A stretch of DNA of 64,000 nucleotides from the NCBI GenBank assembly GCA_965238125.1, contig OZ250179.1, forward strand, positions 3,906,001 to 3,970,000, read 5' to 3'. A program made the translations under genes and the position numbers. This DNA comes from UBA6623 sp965238125 (lineage in GTDB: Bacteria > Acidobacteriota > Terriglobia > Bryobacterales > UBA6623). Below are positions 26,493-36,319 of the stretch, piece after piece; within the stretch, counting starts at the first letter, position 1, and the number at the start of each line of letters is the position of its first letter. Below the pieces are notes generated by a model. The model worked only from the letters and a program-made list of their open reading frames with translations, did not search any database and was not told the origin of the DNA.

Positions 26493-27290
26493 ATGTTGGC
26501 TTTTCCTCAACTTTCGAGCGGAGCTGTGTCACAGTTCCCGTTTCGGAAAGAAACACGGTTTCGCACTTTGGTCAACGGCGCCGCCGACGGCTCGGAGATT
26601 AAGGCGGGCGACATTGATTTTCACTCGCGTCAGTGGGAGCTGGCTCTCCACCATCTCAGCGATGCGGAGTGGCAGGCGATTGAGGATCTCCATGTTCAGG
26701 CTGAGGGCCGACTCCTGACCTTCTTATTCTTGGAGCCGGGGAACAACCTACTTTCGTGGTCGGAGACTCTGGCTAATGCGGTGTGGACGAAAGATGCGGG
26801 AATTACGGCAACCGACGGCCAAGCCGACCCGTTGGGCGGGACCCGCGGCGGAAGAGTTTCGAACAGCGGCAGCGTCGGGGCGTTGTCACAGGCACTTGTC
26901 ATGCCAGCGTCTTACCGTTACGCGGGTAGCGTTTGGGCACGCACCGCGTCGGCCAGCGTGTCGCTCGAAGTGAGCGACGGGGCGGCGCAAGTTGTCTCGG
27001 CCACATTCGATAGTACGAATCAGTGGAAGCGCTATTCCGTTGGCTACAGCCTGTCTTCGGGACTCGAGACGATTTCATTTCGAATTGTCGTTCCGAGCGG
27101 CGGAACTGTTGATCTTTACGGTCCGCAACTGGAGGCGCAACCCGCGTCTTCGCAATATAAGAAAACCCTTCAACAAGCGGGCGTCTATTCTGACGCGCGC
27201 TTTGCCGAGGATGTTCTCGGGGACCGGGCGACGGGCGTGAACCGGCACTCCGGAGTGGTTCGCATCGTATGGACACAATCGCCAATCTAA
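26493..27290 (+). CDS. Second DUF2460-like tail protein fused to a glycan-binding-like domain
   Basis: 265 residues. Residues 1-85 (FPQLSSGAVSQFPFRKETRFRTLVNG, HHLSDAEWQAIEDLHVQAEGRLLTFLFLEPG) repeat the fold of the preceding gene. Residues 88-230 (NLLSWSETLANAVWTKDAG, RYAGSVWARTASASVSLEVSD, NQWKRYSVGYSLSSGLETISFRIVVPSGGTVDLYGPQLE) resemble the N-terminal module of the gene at 24582. The two paralogous distal-tail proteins and shared modules suggest domain shuffling inside this cluster. The 3' end overlaps the next gene by 22 bases. Confidence 0.72.
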   Translation: MLAFPQLSSGAVSQFPFRKETRFRTLVNGAADGSEIKAGDIDFHSRQWELALHHLSDAEWQAIEDLHVQAEGRLLTFLFLEPGNNLLSWSETLANAVWTKDAGITATDGQADPLGGTRGGRVSNSGSVGALSQALVMPASYRYAGSVWARTASASVSLEVSDGAAQVVSATFDSTNQWKRYSVGYSLSSGLETISFRIVVPSGGTVDLYGPQLEAQPASSQYKKTLQQAGVYSDARFAEDVLGDRATGVNRHSGVVRIVWTQSPI

Positions 27291-29893
27291 AAGAGCAGAC
27301 CGTCGCACAGACGCCATTGCTCCTGTTCGAGATCAGTCTGGCGAACGGACAGGTCGAGCGGTGGAGCTCGCACGAGGCCACCGTAAACGCGCAGACCTAC
27401 GAATCCCGCGTTTTGCGGCACAATCTGTTCGAAATCCGTTCGGCAAGCGACCACGGAATCGACGCCGTTCCGAAGATTTCCCTGACCGCGGCGAACGCCG
27501 ACTCGCAGGTCTCGCAGCTCGAATCGACGGTGGGGTTCAAGGGCGCCAAGATCAAGGCAACCTTTCTTTTTTACGATTTGATTCTCGACGCACCCGATAG
27601 TGAATCGATGGTTGTGTTTCAGGGAATCATGAATCCGCCGGAAGAGATTCGTGAGGAAACGGTTCGGCTCTCCGCTGTCAACCGGATGAGTATGCAGCGA
27701 GTCTTGCTGCCAACTGTGCGAATTCAGCGGTATTGCCCTTGGGCTTTTCCCTCGAGTCAGGCGGAGAGACAGGAGGCCGTCAGCGGCGGGGCGGAGGGCT
27801 CCCATTCGAGGTTTTTTCGTTGCGGGTACTCGGCTAGTGAGATCGGGGGGCTGGGCAATCTTGACGGCGGCGGTAGTCCTTTTACAACTTGCAGTTTCAC
27901 CAAATCGGACTGCATTGAACGGGGGATGTTTGACCAGGATTCGTTAGCGAATACAACGCGGCGTTTCGGCGGTATCGAATTCGTCCCGGGGACGATTCGA
28001 GTTCGCAGTCACGCTCAACGTGATCAACACGACGCAGCCTTGGTAGCGAACGAAGCCCGGTACAACGATTTTGTGCCGTTGCTGTACGGTACGGTCTGGG
28101 TCGAACCTCCTGTTGTGTTCGCGCGCAACGACGGGAACTTGACTCGAATGGAGGTATTGCTCGGCCACGGAAACATTAATCAAGTTCTCAAAGTCATTGT
28201 GAACAATGTCGAAATTCCGGCGGGCGTCAGCGGTCAGGATATGACCGGCAGCGGCTGGTGAAATTTCTTCGCGGCCGGCAACCGAACAGGCGGTTTCAAT
28301 CTGAACTTCGTGGATCCGAGCGGCAATCCCCAAGGGGACCCTTACGGGAGCATGGCTTGTTTGTCCGTCGTTGTGCCGAATCAGATCAACGACGGTCGTG
28401 TGTTGCCTAGGGTGAAAGTTCTTTTGGAAGGGCGGCAGGTCGAGACCTTTGACGGGAGCTATTACGCGATCACAGCGGTTGACGCGGACGGACTCGAGGG
28501 CAATCCATCGTTTGTCGTGAGAGCCAAGATTCCGGCGGGGACTTCGACAAATACGGTCGAAATCGACGGTTTGAGCTTCACCGGCGGCACGGCAAGTTTC
28601 ACGATTTACCGCGGGCCGCTACCTATCAGACTGTTTCGAATCGCGACGGCCCAGCCAGCCGCGTCCAGTTTTGTCGACACCGGGCTCTCAGCCGATTTGA
28701 CCGGCGCTCCGGATCCGAACTACGATCACGCGAATTTCTACTGGCGACTTGAAGACACCGACGAGCAGTTCGCCGACATCTCCTCGCCGAACTCCGTGGG
28801 CAGCACTCTGCTGTCGATGACGACGGACGCGTTCGTCGGTCATGTCGTGCGAATCCTTCGCGGAAAAGGAGTCGGGCAGGAAAGAGCGGTTGTGAGCAAT
28901 ACGGCAACGACCACCGTCGTTGCGCGGGATTGGGAAACCGAACCCGACGTCAGCAGCGTGTTTGTGATATCGGAAAACACGTGGCGTTTCGGCGGCCGTG
29001 CGCGAACCAGTCCGGCTCGTTTTGAAGTTCCAAATCGTCGCGACCAGGTCGTACTCGAATTCTCGGGGATCGGATTCTCCGACCTGCAGAATACGCAATC
29101 GATTTCGACCGGCACGTTTCGGCTCTACTACCGGGACGAGTTATCCGGACCCAGCAGCGCGCTGTTGACATCGGCCGTTTCCTCAACAGACACAACGCTG
29201 ACGCTCAGCCAAGCCGGCACGGCGCAGGCGGGAGACTTCGTTCAAATTGAGAGTGAAATCATGCTGGTCGACGATGTGCAGGGAGGCGGCACGCAGTACA
29301 CGGTCCAACGTGGTCAATGCCAAAGTACAGCGGCGGCGCACGCCGTCAATGCACCGCTATACCACTTGCAATCTCGAACCGTTGTGGTTCCTTTCGAGGA
29401 ATCGTTCTTCGGGACGCCAGCCGCCGGGAACTGGAGTCACGGTGAATGGCTGCCGGACATTCGTCTAGCCTGCGCGGACCTTTGGGTGACCAACGTGTTC
29501 GGCATCAGTCCCGTTTGGACGAACAACTATTCGCAGCTCGCTGACGGCGGGTTGCGCACGTTGCGAGGGGGACAGTTCAACTTTCAAGTGGAAGGCCTGT
29601 TGGCGGTTCTCAACGATGCTGTTCCGGCCGTCTCGGTCCAGGAGAACCTTTCGGTCCGCGACATTTACGCGTCCGTCAAGTCCGCGCCCACGGGAGCGGA
29701 CCTCCAACTGCAAATCAATCAAGACGGCGTGTTGTTCGCAACGCTTTCGATCGTGAACGGGCAAGTCGTCTCCGCCCCGGTGAACGGCGCCGAACTGCCG
29801 GTCTTGCAATCCGGTTCCAACCTAACGCTCGACATCTCCGCGGTCGGCACAACCTTTCCCGGACGCGACCTGACGGTGACGATTCGTGTCTGA
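27269..29893 (+). pseudogene. Tail hub/tip protein gene with an in-frame TGA
   Basis: The frame runs 874 codons from ATG 27269 but is broken by TGA at 28259-28261. After the TGA, the reading NFFAAGNRTGGFNLNF continues in the same frame into the part starting at GTG 28310, so one gene is clear. Residues 1-240 resemble DUF2163/BR0599-type hub proteins (LLLFEISLANGQVERWSSHEAT; QGIMNPPEEIREETVRLSAVNRMSMQR) with Cys in RYCPW, FRCGYS and TTCSFTKSDCIERGMF, a possible Fe-S site. The second half is beta-rich and likely projects from the tip. TGG to TGA mutation is the simplest explanation. The two parts could also be translated separately. Confidence 0.75.
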
Positions 29894-30229
29894 GGCGATT
29901 GGCAAACTACGCCCCGATCGCGACCTACAGTGTTATTTCTTCCGGCCTTCCGCGATCACCGCCCTCAGCAATTGCAGTGCGTCGGGCTTCACGGTTTCAG
30001 GAAGCTGGCGGCAGCAGTTTGACTGGGCGGTGATTGAATGGCATCGCAACAATGTTTTCGAACATCCTTGGCTTCGCAACTTGCCCGATGGGGACTTGAG
30101 CGGTCTTATCCTGAGCTACCGAGAAAGCCGAGCGAATTGCCTGTTGATGGACTCCACGCTGTTTCCTACAGTGGACTGGCCGTTCTTACGGATTTGGGCG
30201 GATGGCGGGAGCGGTGAACAACTATATAG

Positions 30230-31896
30230 CCAGGATTTCCATTTTGGCCCTGGCACGGTCACAGGATACACCCCCGCTGCGCCGAATACCACGTCTTTTC
30301 GCGCTGAACCCTGCACATCACCTCCGCCGGTAGGCGCCAGGGCTCGTCCGTCCGCTCACAGACGTTGATTGAGCAGACTGAACGGCGCTCCGGCCGACAC
30401 TGCTCCCTGCGAAACCTTTTTGGAGCCAAAAACTGTTGATCCTCGCCCGGGCAACGCTACCCACCCGGCACAGGCAGCGCCCAGATCCTATGCAGCATGT
30501 CGCCGAACAGCCGCCGGTTCAGATGTCCTTCGGCCAACAGCAGCCAATAGTACCGCGCATGCTTGACCAGCCTACCGCCCGTCTTCATCAGCCGCTGTTG
30601 CAAGCTCGTCAGCGACCAGCTCTTGATCCGTTGCGGCAGCCCGAGCCTCCGCCATAGGTTCCCCAGGTTATAGGCCAGCACGCTGAGTTGCAGTCGCACT
30701 TCGTTGGCCCGGAACCGATGGCATGACAGCCTTGTCCAATGCGTCGCTTGTTTGCCTTCCTTGATCCACTGCTCCGCCGTGCCGCGCTTGTTGTAGAACC
30801 GCACCAGCGAGCGGCTCGGCAAGGCCATGCTCGTGACGATGAAACCGACGCGAGGAAACAACTCACCTTGGTGATGCTCGACCTTCGCAACAACCCGCCG
30901 GGACTTCGACCAGCTCGCGGCCTGATACCGAAAGCTCCTGTAGCGCACCAGGGGCTTTGCGCTCGGCCTGCCCGGCGGACGAAACAGGATATCTTCGATC
31001 TCCAGCTCCAGGCTCTTGTTGGCCGGAATGCGAATCACGTAGTCCACGCCGCGCTCCTCCAACGTCTCGTAAATATCCGGCTTGGCGAAGGCGGCATCGG
31101 CCCGGAACGTCACCTGTTTGCCCTCCGCCTGTTGGCGTTCGATTTCCGGCAGCAGCAGCTCGTCCCAGTCCTCGGCGCTGGACACGTTGCCCGGTCGCAA
31201 CTTTGCCGCCAAGCAATCGCCGTGCTGGTTGAACAGCAACAGTGGGTGGTAGCAGACCGACTCGAAGTGGCCGTTGTAGGCGCTGCCTTCCTGCCGGCCG
31301 TGGACGGGGCTCTCGGTAGAGTCCATGTCCAGCACGACGCACTCGGAGTCATCACCGGCCTCGGCTTGCGCGATCAACTCGCGGTTCACCGCCATCAGCC
31401 CGATCAGATTTCTCGTCGCCGGCGAGCATGGCGGTCTCGAAGCTCTGCAGCCGGGAGGTCAGCGCCGCGCCGCGATCCCAGTTCTTCTTCGAGCCAATCA
31501 GCCGAAAGGTTGGATCGGCGGAGACACGAACGGCGTCGTTGAGATCCTCGTAGCCCGCCAAGCGGGAGTAGACCGACTGTCGCAGCAGATCGACGAACGG
31601 GAACTTCTTGTTCGAGCCTTGCCGCGAATCCGTCAGATGCTCGTCTATCAGCTTGCCTAGTCCGAGTCGTTCGTCCAGTTCGCGAATGAGAATCAGCCCG
31701 CCATCCGAGGTGACTCGCGATCCTTGGAAATCGACCTTGAGAAATCCATTGAAGGTGAGCTGAAACGGTTTGTTTTCTTTTTCACCCATTGGGTGTTGAT
31801 CTCCTCAGCGCCTTGAGTGCTTTCAAGCCCGCATAAATAAAGGCGTCCGAGTCCACCCGATGGTTAGCAGAACCGAAACTAAAGTGGAAATCCGGG
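30230..31896 (-). mobile_element. IS1380-type element, copy 3
   Basis: 1667 bases, one more than copies 1 and 4 because of a single inserted base. Ends are CCAGGATTTCCATTTTGG and, on the other strand, CCCGGATTTCCACTTTAG. The target duplication TATAG is at 30225-30229 and 31897-31901. Confidence 0.93.
30457..31789 (-). pseudogene. IS1380-family transposase with a frameshift
   Basis: Nearly identical to copies 1 and 4, but an extra T near 31409-31411 (CAGATTTCTC instead of CAGATTCTC) shifts the frame after residue 126 (MLAGDE). The front part ends about 19 codons later. The DDE core remains open from 31395, without the N-terminal DNA-binding domain. The element cannot move by itself but could be mobilised by a transposase from another copy. 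Confidence 0.9.
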
Positions 31897-34267
31897 TATA
31901 GAGTCCGTCCGCAGGATTACGCAACTGTAACCCAGGGAAGTTCCGTCGCGGCCCAAGCCACTTTCACTCTTCAGGGAGCCCTCGTGCCCGGCGATGTCGT
32001 CGAGTTGGCGTGGCTGAACGAGAACTATTTCCAGACCATTCAGGCGGGGGACACGATTGCCGCGGTGGTGCAAAGGCTGAGCGACGACATGAACGTTCTA
32101 TCGGGAACCGTCTCCTCTCAGTATTCCGCCGCTGACGGAACGATTACTCTGACGCATCTCACCGCTGGGGAGGAAGGAAACAACCTCGGAATTATTGCCA
32201 ATGTGAGCGGCGTTCAGACCGAGCAATGGACACCCACCAGCCAAACGATGAGCGGTGGCGTCTCGCCGACCCAATGGCAAGTTGATTTCGATTTTTCAAA
32301 TTTGCTCGACGAAAACGGTGCTTCCGTGCCGACTTCGAATGTCCGCAAGATGCGCTGGACCTACGCGGCGGCGATGCAGCCGGGCGCCTACTCGCGCGCG
32401 GAGTTCGACGTCGCCATTTCAAACTGGACGGTCACCGGCACAAATCGAGCCTATTCGGTCGCTGAACCCAAGAGCCAGCGTTTTGAAGACGACGCGGATG
32501 TGAGTTTTTCCGGGACCTGGACCCCCGAATCCGGCAACTTTTCCGCCGGCACGATCCGCCGCACCAATCAAGTCGGGGCAACCGTCAGCGTCAACTACAA
32601 CTCCCAAGTTCCCCATCGGCTTTTTCTCGGCACGCGTTATCTCGGCGAAGCCGGCATCATCTCCGTCACAGTGGACAGCGACCCGGCCCAAGCCTTCGAT
32701 CTCTACATCCCCGCGGAAGACTTCTTGGCTCGTCTTGACCTCGGCTTGCGGACCGCCGGCTCCCACACCGTCACGGCGACGCTCACCGGCGCCAACGCCG
32801 CGTCGAGCGACAACACATTCTATTTCGATTACGTGGAAGAAGCGATCGAATCCACTAGTGTCAGCGCCCAACCTGCCCGGCCGAACGAGACCTTGGCCAC
32901 AGACTGGGATACCGACCATTCGCTGGCCCTGGCCCCGGAGCGAGTGGCGTGGAATTTGCAGATGCTCGGCTTCACGGGCCGGGCTAACCATTATGCCGGC
33001 GCCATTCTCTTTTACGAACTCACCAATCGCGACAATATCTACGCTTCAGGAACGGTTACCTTTCAAGGTACCCCTGTCTTCAGCCAAAACGTCCAGGTCA
33101 ATATCGACGGCACGGTTTACAACCGCCTGACCCTAAGCACCGACACAAACGAGAGCATCGCCAAAGCCTTCGAATTCTTGATCAACAACGGCTCTACGGG
33201 AGTGCGAGCCGCGGCGTCCCGCAATGTTCTGACCATTACCGCGCGTTTGTTGGGAACCGCCGGAAACGCGCTGACTCTTTCCGCGTCCCCCGCAAGCGGG
33301 GCATTTCAAGCCGTCGGGAGCGGAGCGAACTTGGCGGGTGGCGCAGACGGCGAGTGGCTAACCGACACTACCGCCCTACCGCGGATGAATCGCGCCGCGC
33401 GCGACTGGCACCGTGCTTACTTCACGGCTCTTGACGGGCACGGCATCGAAGCCGTGGCGGCCTTCAGTACCGAACTTTCCCACGCCGACTCTTCCTTGGC
33501 CGCCGGTCTGGCTCAGCGGTACCCCGACGGGACCCCCGTGCTGGTCAATACCCCGGCCGTCCAGACCAATTTTTCGACCACGAGTTTGGACTTCTGGAAG
33601 CAGGTTTATCTCGAAATGGCGCAGATGCAGTCCGAGGCTCTGGTGACACCCTATTTGCAGTTCGGCGAAGTGCAGTGGTGGTATTTCCCCGGCCCTTCGG
33701 GAATGACCTTTTACGACGATTACACGACAACCGAATTTCAAAATCAGTACGGCCGGGCGATGCACGTCTTTACGAGCAATGATGAATCCCCCGATCCCTT
33801 CCCGGAAGAAAAGGCCTTCTTGCCGGGCCTGGTCGGAAGCTTCACGTCGGCTATTCGCGGCTTTGTTTCGGCGACGTACCCCCTGACGAAGTTCGAAGTT
33901 CTCTACCCGCACGACGTCAACGATCACGTGCTGACGCGTGCGGTCAACTATCCCGACAGCGAGTGGACCACCGCCAATCTCGACGTTCTCAAGACTGAAA
34001 ATTTCACCTACACAGGCTCCCGCAACCTGAACAAAGCGGTCGAGTCGATTCAATTTCCGCAAACAAAAGGCTTCGCGGTGGAGGAGTCAGCACACCTCGT
34101 GGGCGTGTTCAACGCTTCCGAGCCTTGGGATTGGGAGCGCCGGCTCTCGCGAGCTCAGGGCGTCGAGCATGTTGTTCTCTGGGCATTCGATCAGTTTTCG
34201 CTGATCGGTTACCCCTTGCCCCTCAATGAAGGAATTCGCAGAAGCTTTTTCCTCGGCGGCCGGTGAG

Positions 34268-34879
34268 ATGAAACGACACATCGACTACCCGCTCATGCGG
34301 TCGATCTTCGAAGACTTGAGCGAGGCCATTGATCGGGCGACCGCGGGCAACGAGGCGAGGGCGGCGGTCTTGGCGGCTTTAACGGCTAATGGGTCAGGCG
34401 GCGCGGCGGGGGCCTACCGCTTCTCGCCGCCACAACTGGACGCCTTGTCAAGGTCCCTCGCCGACGAAGCTTCGGTCGACCTGCCGGTGACCAAGCGGGC
34501 CGTGCGGAATTGGCTTGAAATGTTTTCACGGGGCGGCGACGAGAAAGCCTCCATACGCGGACTCGCCGGGCTTCACGGCTATACGCTCATAGCGGGCATT
34601 CATGCCGTTCGTTGGGGGATTTCGCTTGATGAGTTAACGACGTCGCGCGATCATTTTACGCTCGCCAACCGGTTAATCGACGAATATTGCGTTGACCACA
34701 GTTTGGAGTTGCCGCAAGATCTAGTGCCCTTGGGCCGTTTGTGGACGACCGGGTGGGGCTTGCGCGATGGCAGCGTATCGATGTACGCGGGGCGCCTCAA
34801 AATGCGGTTCGAAATCTATCGCAAGATTGTTGACCGCGGACACATGAAGGGCGACACGCGACGCCGACGCCGCGGGTAG
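34268..34879 (+). CDS. Unknown protein after the tail genes
   Basis: 203 residues, with the ATG one base after the stop of the large tail gene. It is helical, with no signal peptide or membrane span, and ends in a basic tail (HMKGDTRRRRRG). It includes VDLPVTKRAVRNWLEMFSRGG and HGYTLIAGIHAVRWGISLDELTT. I do not recognise a family. By position it could be the last gene of the phage cluster (for example a baseplate accessory) or a host gene. A longer start at 34226 would overlap the tail gene and is not favoured. Confidence 0.55.
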   Translation: MKRHIDYPLMRSIFEDLSEAIDRATAGNEARAAVLAALTANGSGGAAGAYRFSPPQLDALSRSLADEASVDLPVTKRAVRNWLEMFSRGGDEKASIRGLAGLHGYTLIAGIHAVRWGISLDELTTSRDHFTLANRLIDEYCVDHSLELPQDLVPLGRLWTTGWGLRDGSVSMYAGRLKMRFEIYRKIVDRGHMKGDTRRRRRG

Positions 34880-34883
34880 GTCC

Positions 34884-35243
34884 ATGTTCACAGGCGTGTA
34901 CTGCGAGGACGTCATTCTCTCTCGGGAAACCATGTTGATAAGAGCGACACTCATGGCCGCCGCGACCATGCTCTGCCCCAGTCTATTCGGCCTGAGCGTG
35001 AAGGTCCTGTTGGTGGACCACAAGAGCGGTGAAGTTATCCTGCTAATGCCGATGCACAACACCCGAATATTCGCCCAATTGCCGCCCGAGGAGCCCGAAA
35101 TTCGAGTCCGCGCCAAGCGCTTCTACCGGGCACGGATCGAACCCGGCACCGTCGACACGGTCAAGCGCAATGTTCTCCGTGTCGAAATCCCGGGCCACCC
35201 GCCGGTCCGTCTTCGCATTCGCAAAATTACTTTTCTCGACTAG
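34884..35243 (+). CDS. Small protein, possibly exported, unknown
   Basis: Up to 119 residues. A second start at 34932 gives MLIRATLMAAATMLCPSLFGLS, which would be a plausible signal peptide. The rest (VKVLLVDHKSGEVILLMPMHNT, RVKRFYRARIEPGTV-like segments) alternates strands and ends KITFLD. It follows the previous gene by 4 bases and its end overlaps the last bases of the convergent small gene after hisA. No family is recognised, and it may be phage or host. Confidence 0.45.
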   Translation: MFTGVYCEDVILSRETMLIRATLMAAATMLCPSLFGLSVKVLLVDHKSGEVILLMPMHNTRIFAQLPPEEPEIRVRAKRFYRARIEPGTVDTVKRNVLRVEIPGHPPVRLRIRKITFLD

Positions 35244-35443
35244 GACCGACGAGGCCCCACCCTCCGGCCGAGGTCGGCTGCGGGACTGTGATCCGACAAG
35301 GCTGTAGCGCTCCGATACTTTTCCGTAAAAATCTTCTCCAACTCACCTTCGATGCAGTCGATTGCCGCGATTCGATGAAGAACCTCATTGGCCGAACGGG
35401 ATTTCGGGAAGACGAAAGCTTCCGGGAGTGGGACTGGAATCAT
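35240..35443 (-). CDS. Small ORF downstream of hisA, unknown
   Basis: 67 residues, starting 24 bases after the hisA stop with AAGGGAG about ten bases before the ATG. MIPVPLPEAFVFPKSRSANEVLHRIAAIDCIEGELEKIFTEKYRS looks protein-like, while the last 15 residues are Arg/Pro-rich and may be run-on. It is not HisI or HisF, the usual partners of HisA. It might be a remnant of a longer gene. Confidence 0.35.
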   Translation of the reverse strand: MIPVPLPEAFVFPKSRSANEVLHRIAAIDCIEGELEKIFTEKYRSATALSDHSPAADLGRRVGPRRS

Positions 35444-35467
35444 GTTGGTTTCGACTCCCTTGAGTCA

Positions 35468-36160
35468 TCAAAGCGCCGCCAGCTTGGCAAGATCGAGTTT
35501 CTCCGTGTAGATCGCCATGCCGAGGGCGGCGTGAACGTTCAGTCGTGTCAACTCGCGAATTTCTTCAATCGTCGTGATGCCGCCGGCCGCGGTGATTTCA
35601 TGCGACGTGGCGTCGCGCAGCCGCCGAAACCAATCCAGATCGGTCCCTTCGAGCATGCCTTCCTTGTCCACGTACGTGCACAAGAACCCGGCGCAATAAG
35701 GCTCGATTTGGCGAATGACCTGTTCCGCCGTGAACGAGGTGGCCTCCCGCCATCCCTTGACGACGATCCGGCCGCCCTTCGAGTCCAAGGCCGGGAGAAT
35801 CCTCTCCGGCCCGACGGCCTCGGCCAGCTCATCGAGGAACTCTTCATTGACCCCCGCGGAAGAAAAAGCCGCCGTGCCGATAATGACTTTCGAGGCCCCG
35901 CCCTCAATCAAGCTTCGAGCCCGCTCGACCGTGCGCACCCCACCGCCGACGCGGGTGGTCACCCGCGCGGCCAGATCCCGCACGACGGCGTCGTTCGAGC
36001 CTTTGCCCATCGCTTGGTCGAGGTCGATAACTTGAATCTCGGGAAAGGCGGCGAATTTTTCAAGCATCACCAAGGGCGCATCGCCTTCCAGAGCCTTTTC
36101 GCGGCCTTGAATCAATTGAACGACCTTGCCGCCCATCAAATCGATGCAGGGAATCACCAT
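35468..36160 (-). CDS. hisA: ProFAR isomerase
   Basis: 230-residue (beta/alpha)8 isomerase of histidine biosynthesis, converting N'-(5'-phosphoribosyl)-formimino-AICAR ribonucleotide to the PRFAR form (Amadori rearrangement). The first catalytic Asp is in VIPCIDLMGGKVVQL. IQVIDLDQAMGKGSN is the second strand, VGGGVRT the third with a phosphate grip, and CTYVDKEGMLEGTD carries the second catalytic Asp. ITAAGGITTIEEI closes the barrel. It lacks about 10-15 residues of the longest homologues. It stands alone, without other his genes nearby. PriA-type dual function is unlikely by this motif style but was not excluded. Confidence 0.92.
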   Translation of the reverse strand: MVIPCIDLMGGKVVQLIQGREKALEGDAPLVMLEKFAAFPEIQVIDLDQAMGKGSNDAVVRDLAARVTTRVGGGVRTVERARSLIEGGASKVIIGTAAFSSAGVNEEFLDELAEAVGPERILPALDSKGGRIVVKGWREATSFTAEQVIRQIEPYCAGFLCTYVDKEGMLEGTDLDWFRRLRDATSHEITAAGGITTIEEIRELTRLNVHAALGMAIYTEKLDLAKLAAL

Positions 36161-36319
36161 GAAGATTTGATTCTAGCGGCCGGGTGAAGCCGGCGGTACG
36201 GAAACGGGCCGACCGGCATTCGCCATCACGTAATTCGGCGACATAGTCCCGGGCTTTCTCTCTTGACTCCCGCGCGAGTTCGTGCGATAAAGCAACCAGT
36301 ACCGCGAAGGGAGAGCAGC

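Larger units (their letters stand above)
29886..34266 (+). pseudogene. Large distal tail protein gene split by an IS1380 element
   Basis: Parts 29886-30229 and 31902-34266 join in frame when the element at 30230-31896 and one copy of TATAG are removed, giving 902 residues from a GTG that overlaps the preceding gene by 8 bases. The N-terminal part resembles tail proteins with repeated beta modules (GDTIAAVVQRLSDDMN and TNESIAKAFEFLINN share a pattern). A middle jelly-roll-like domain (RTNQVGATVSVNYNSQVPHRLFLGTRY) is followed by a C-terminal TIM-barrel-like domain with RDWHRAYFTALDGHGIEAVAAFSTE and LQFGEVQWWYFPGPSGMTFYDDYT. The barrel may be a degraded glycosidase fold used for receptor binding, as in non-contractile tail sheath-type proteins. 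In its present state it is inactive. Confidence 0.8.

Noticed and set aside
28259..28261. Selenocysteine insertion at TGA
   Set aside because: No Sec machinery seen, the local context suggests an aromatic residue, and the gene belongs to a damaged cluster.
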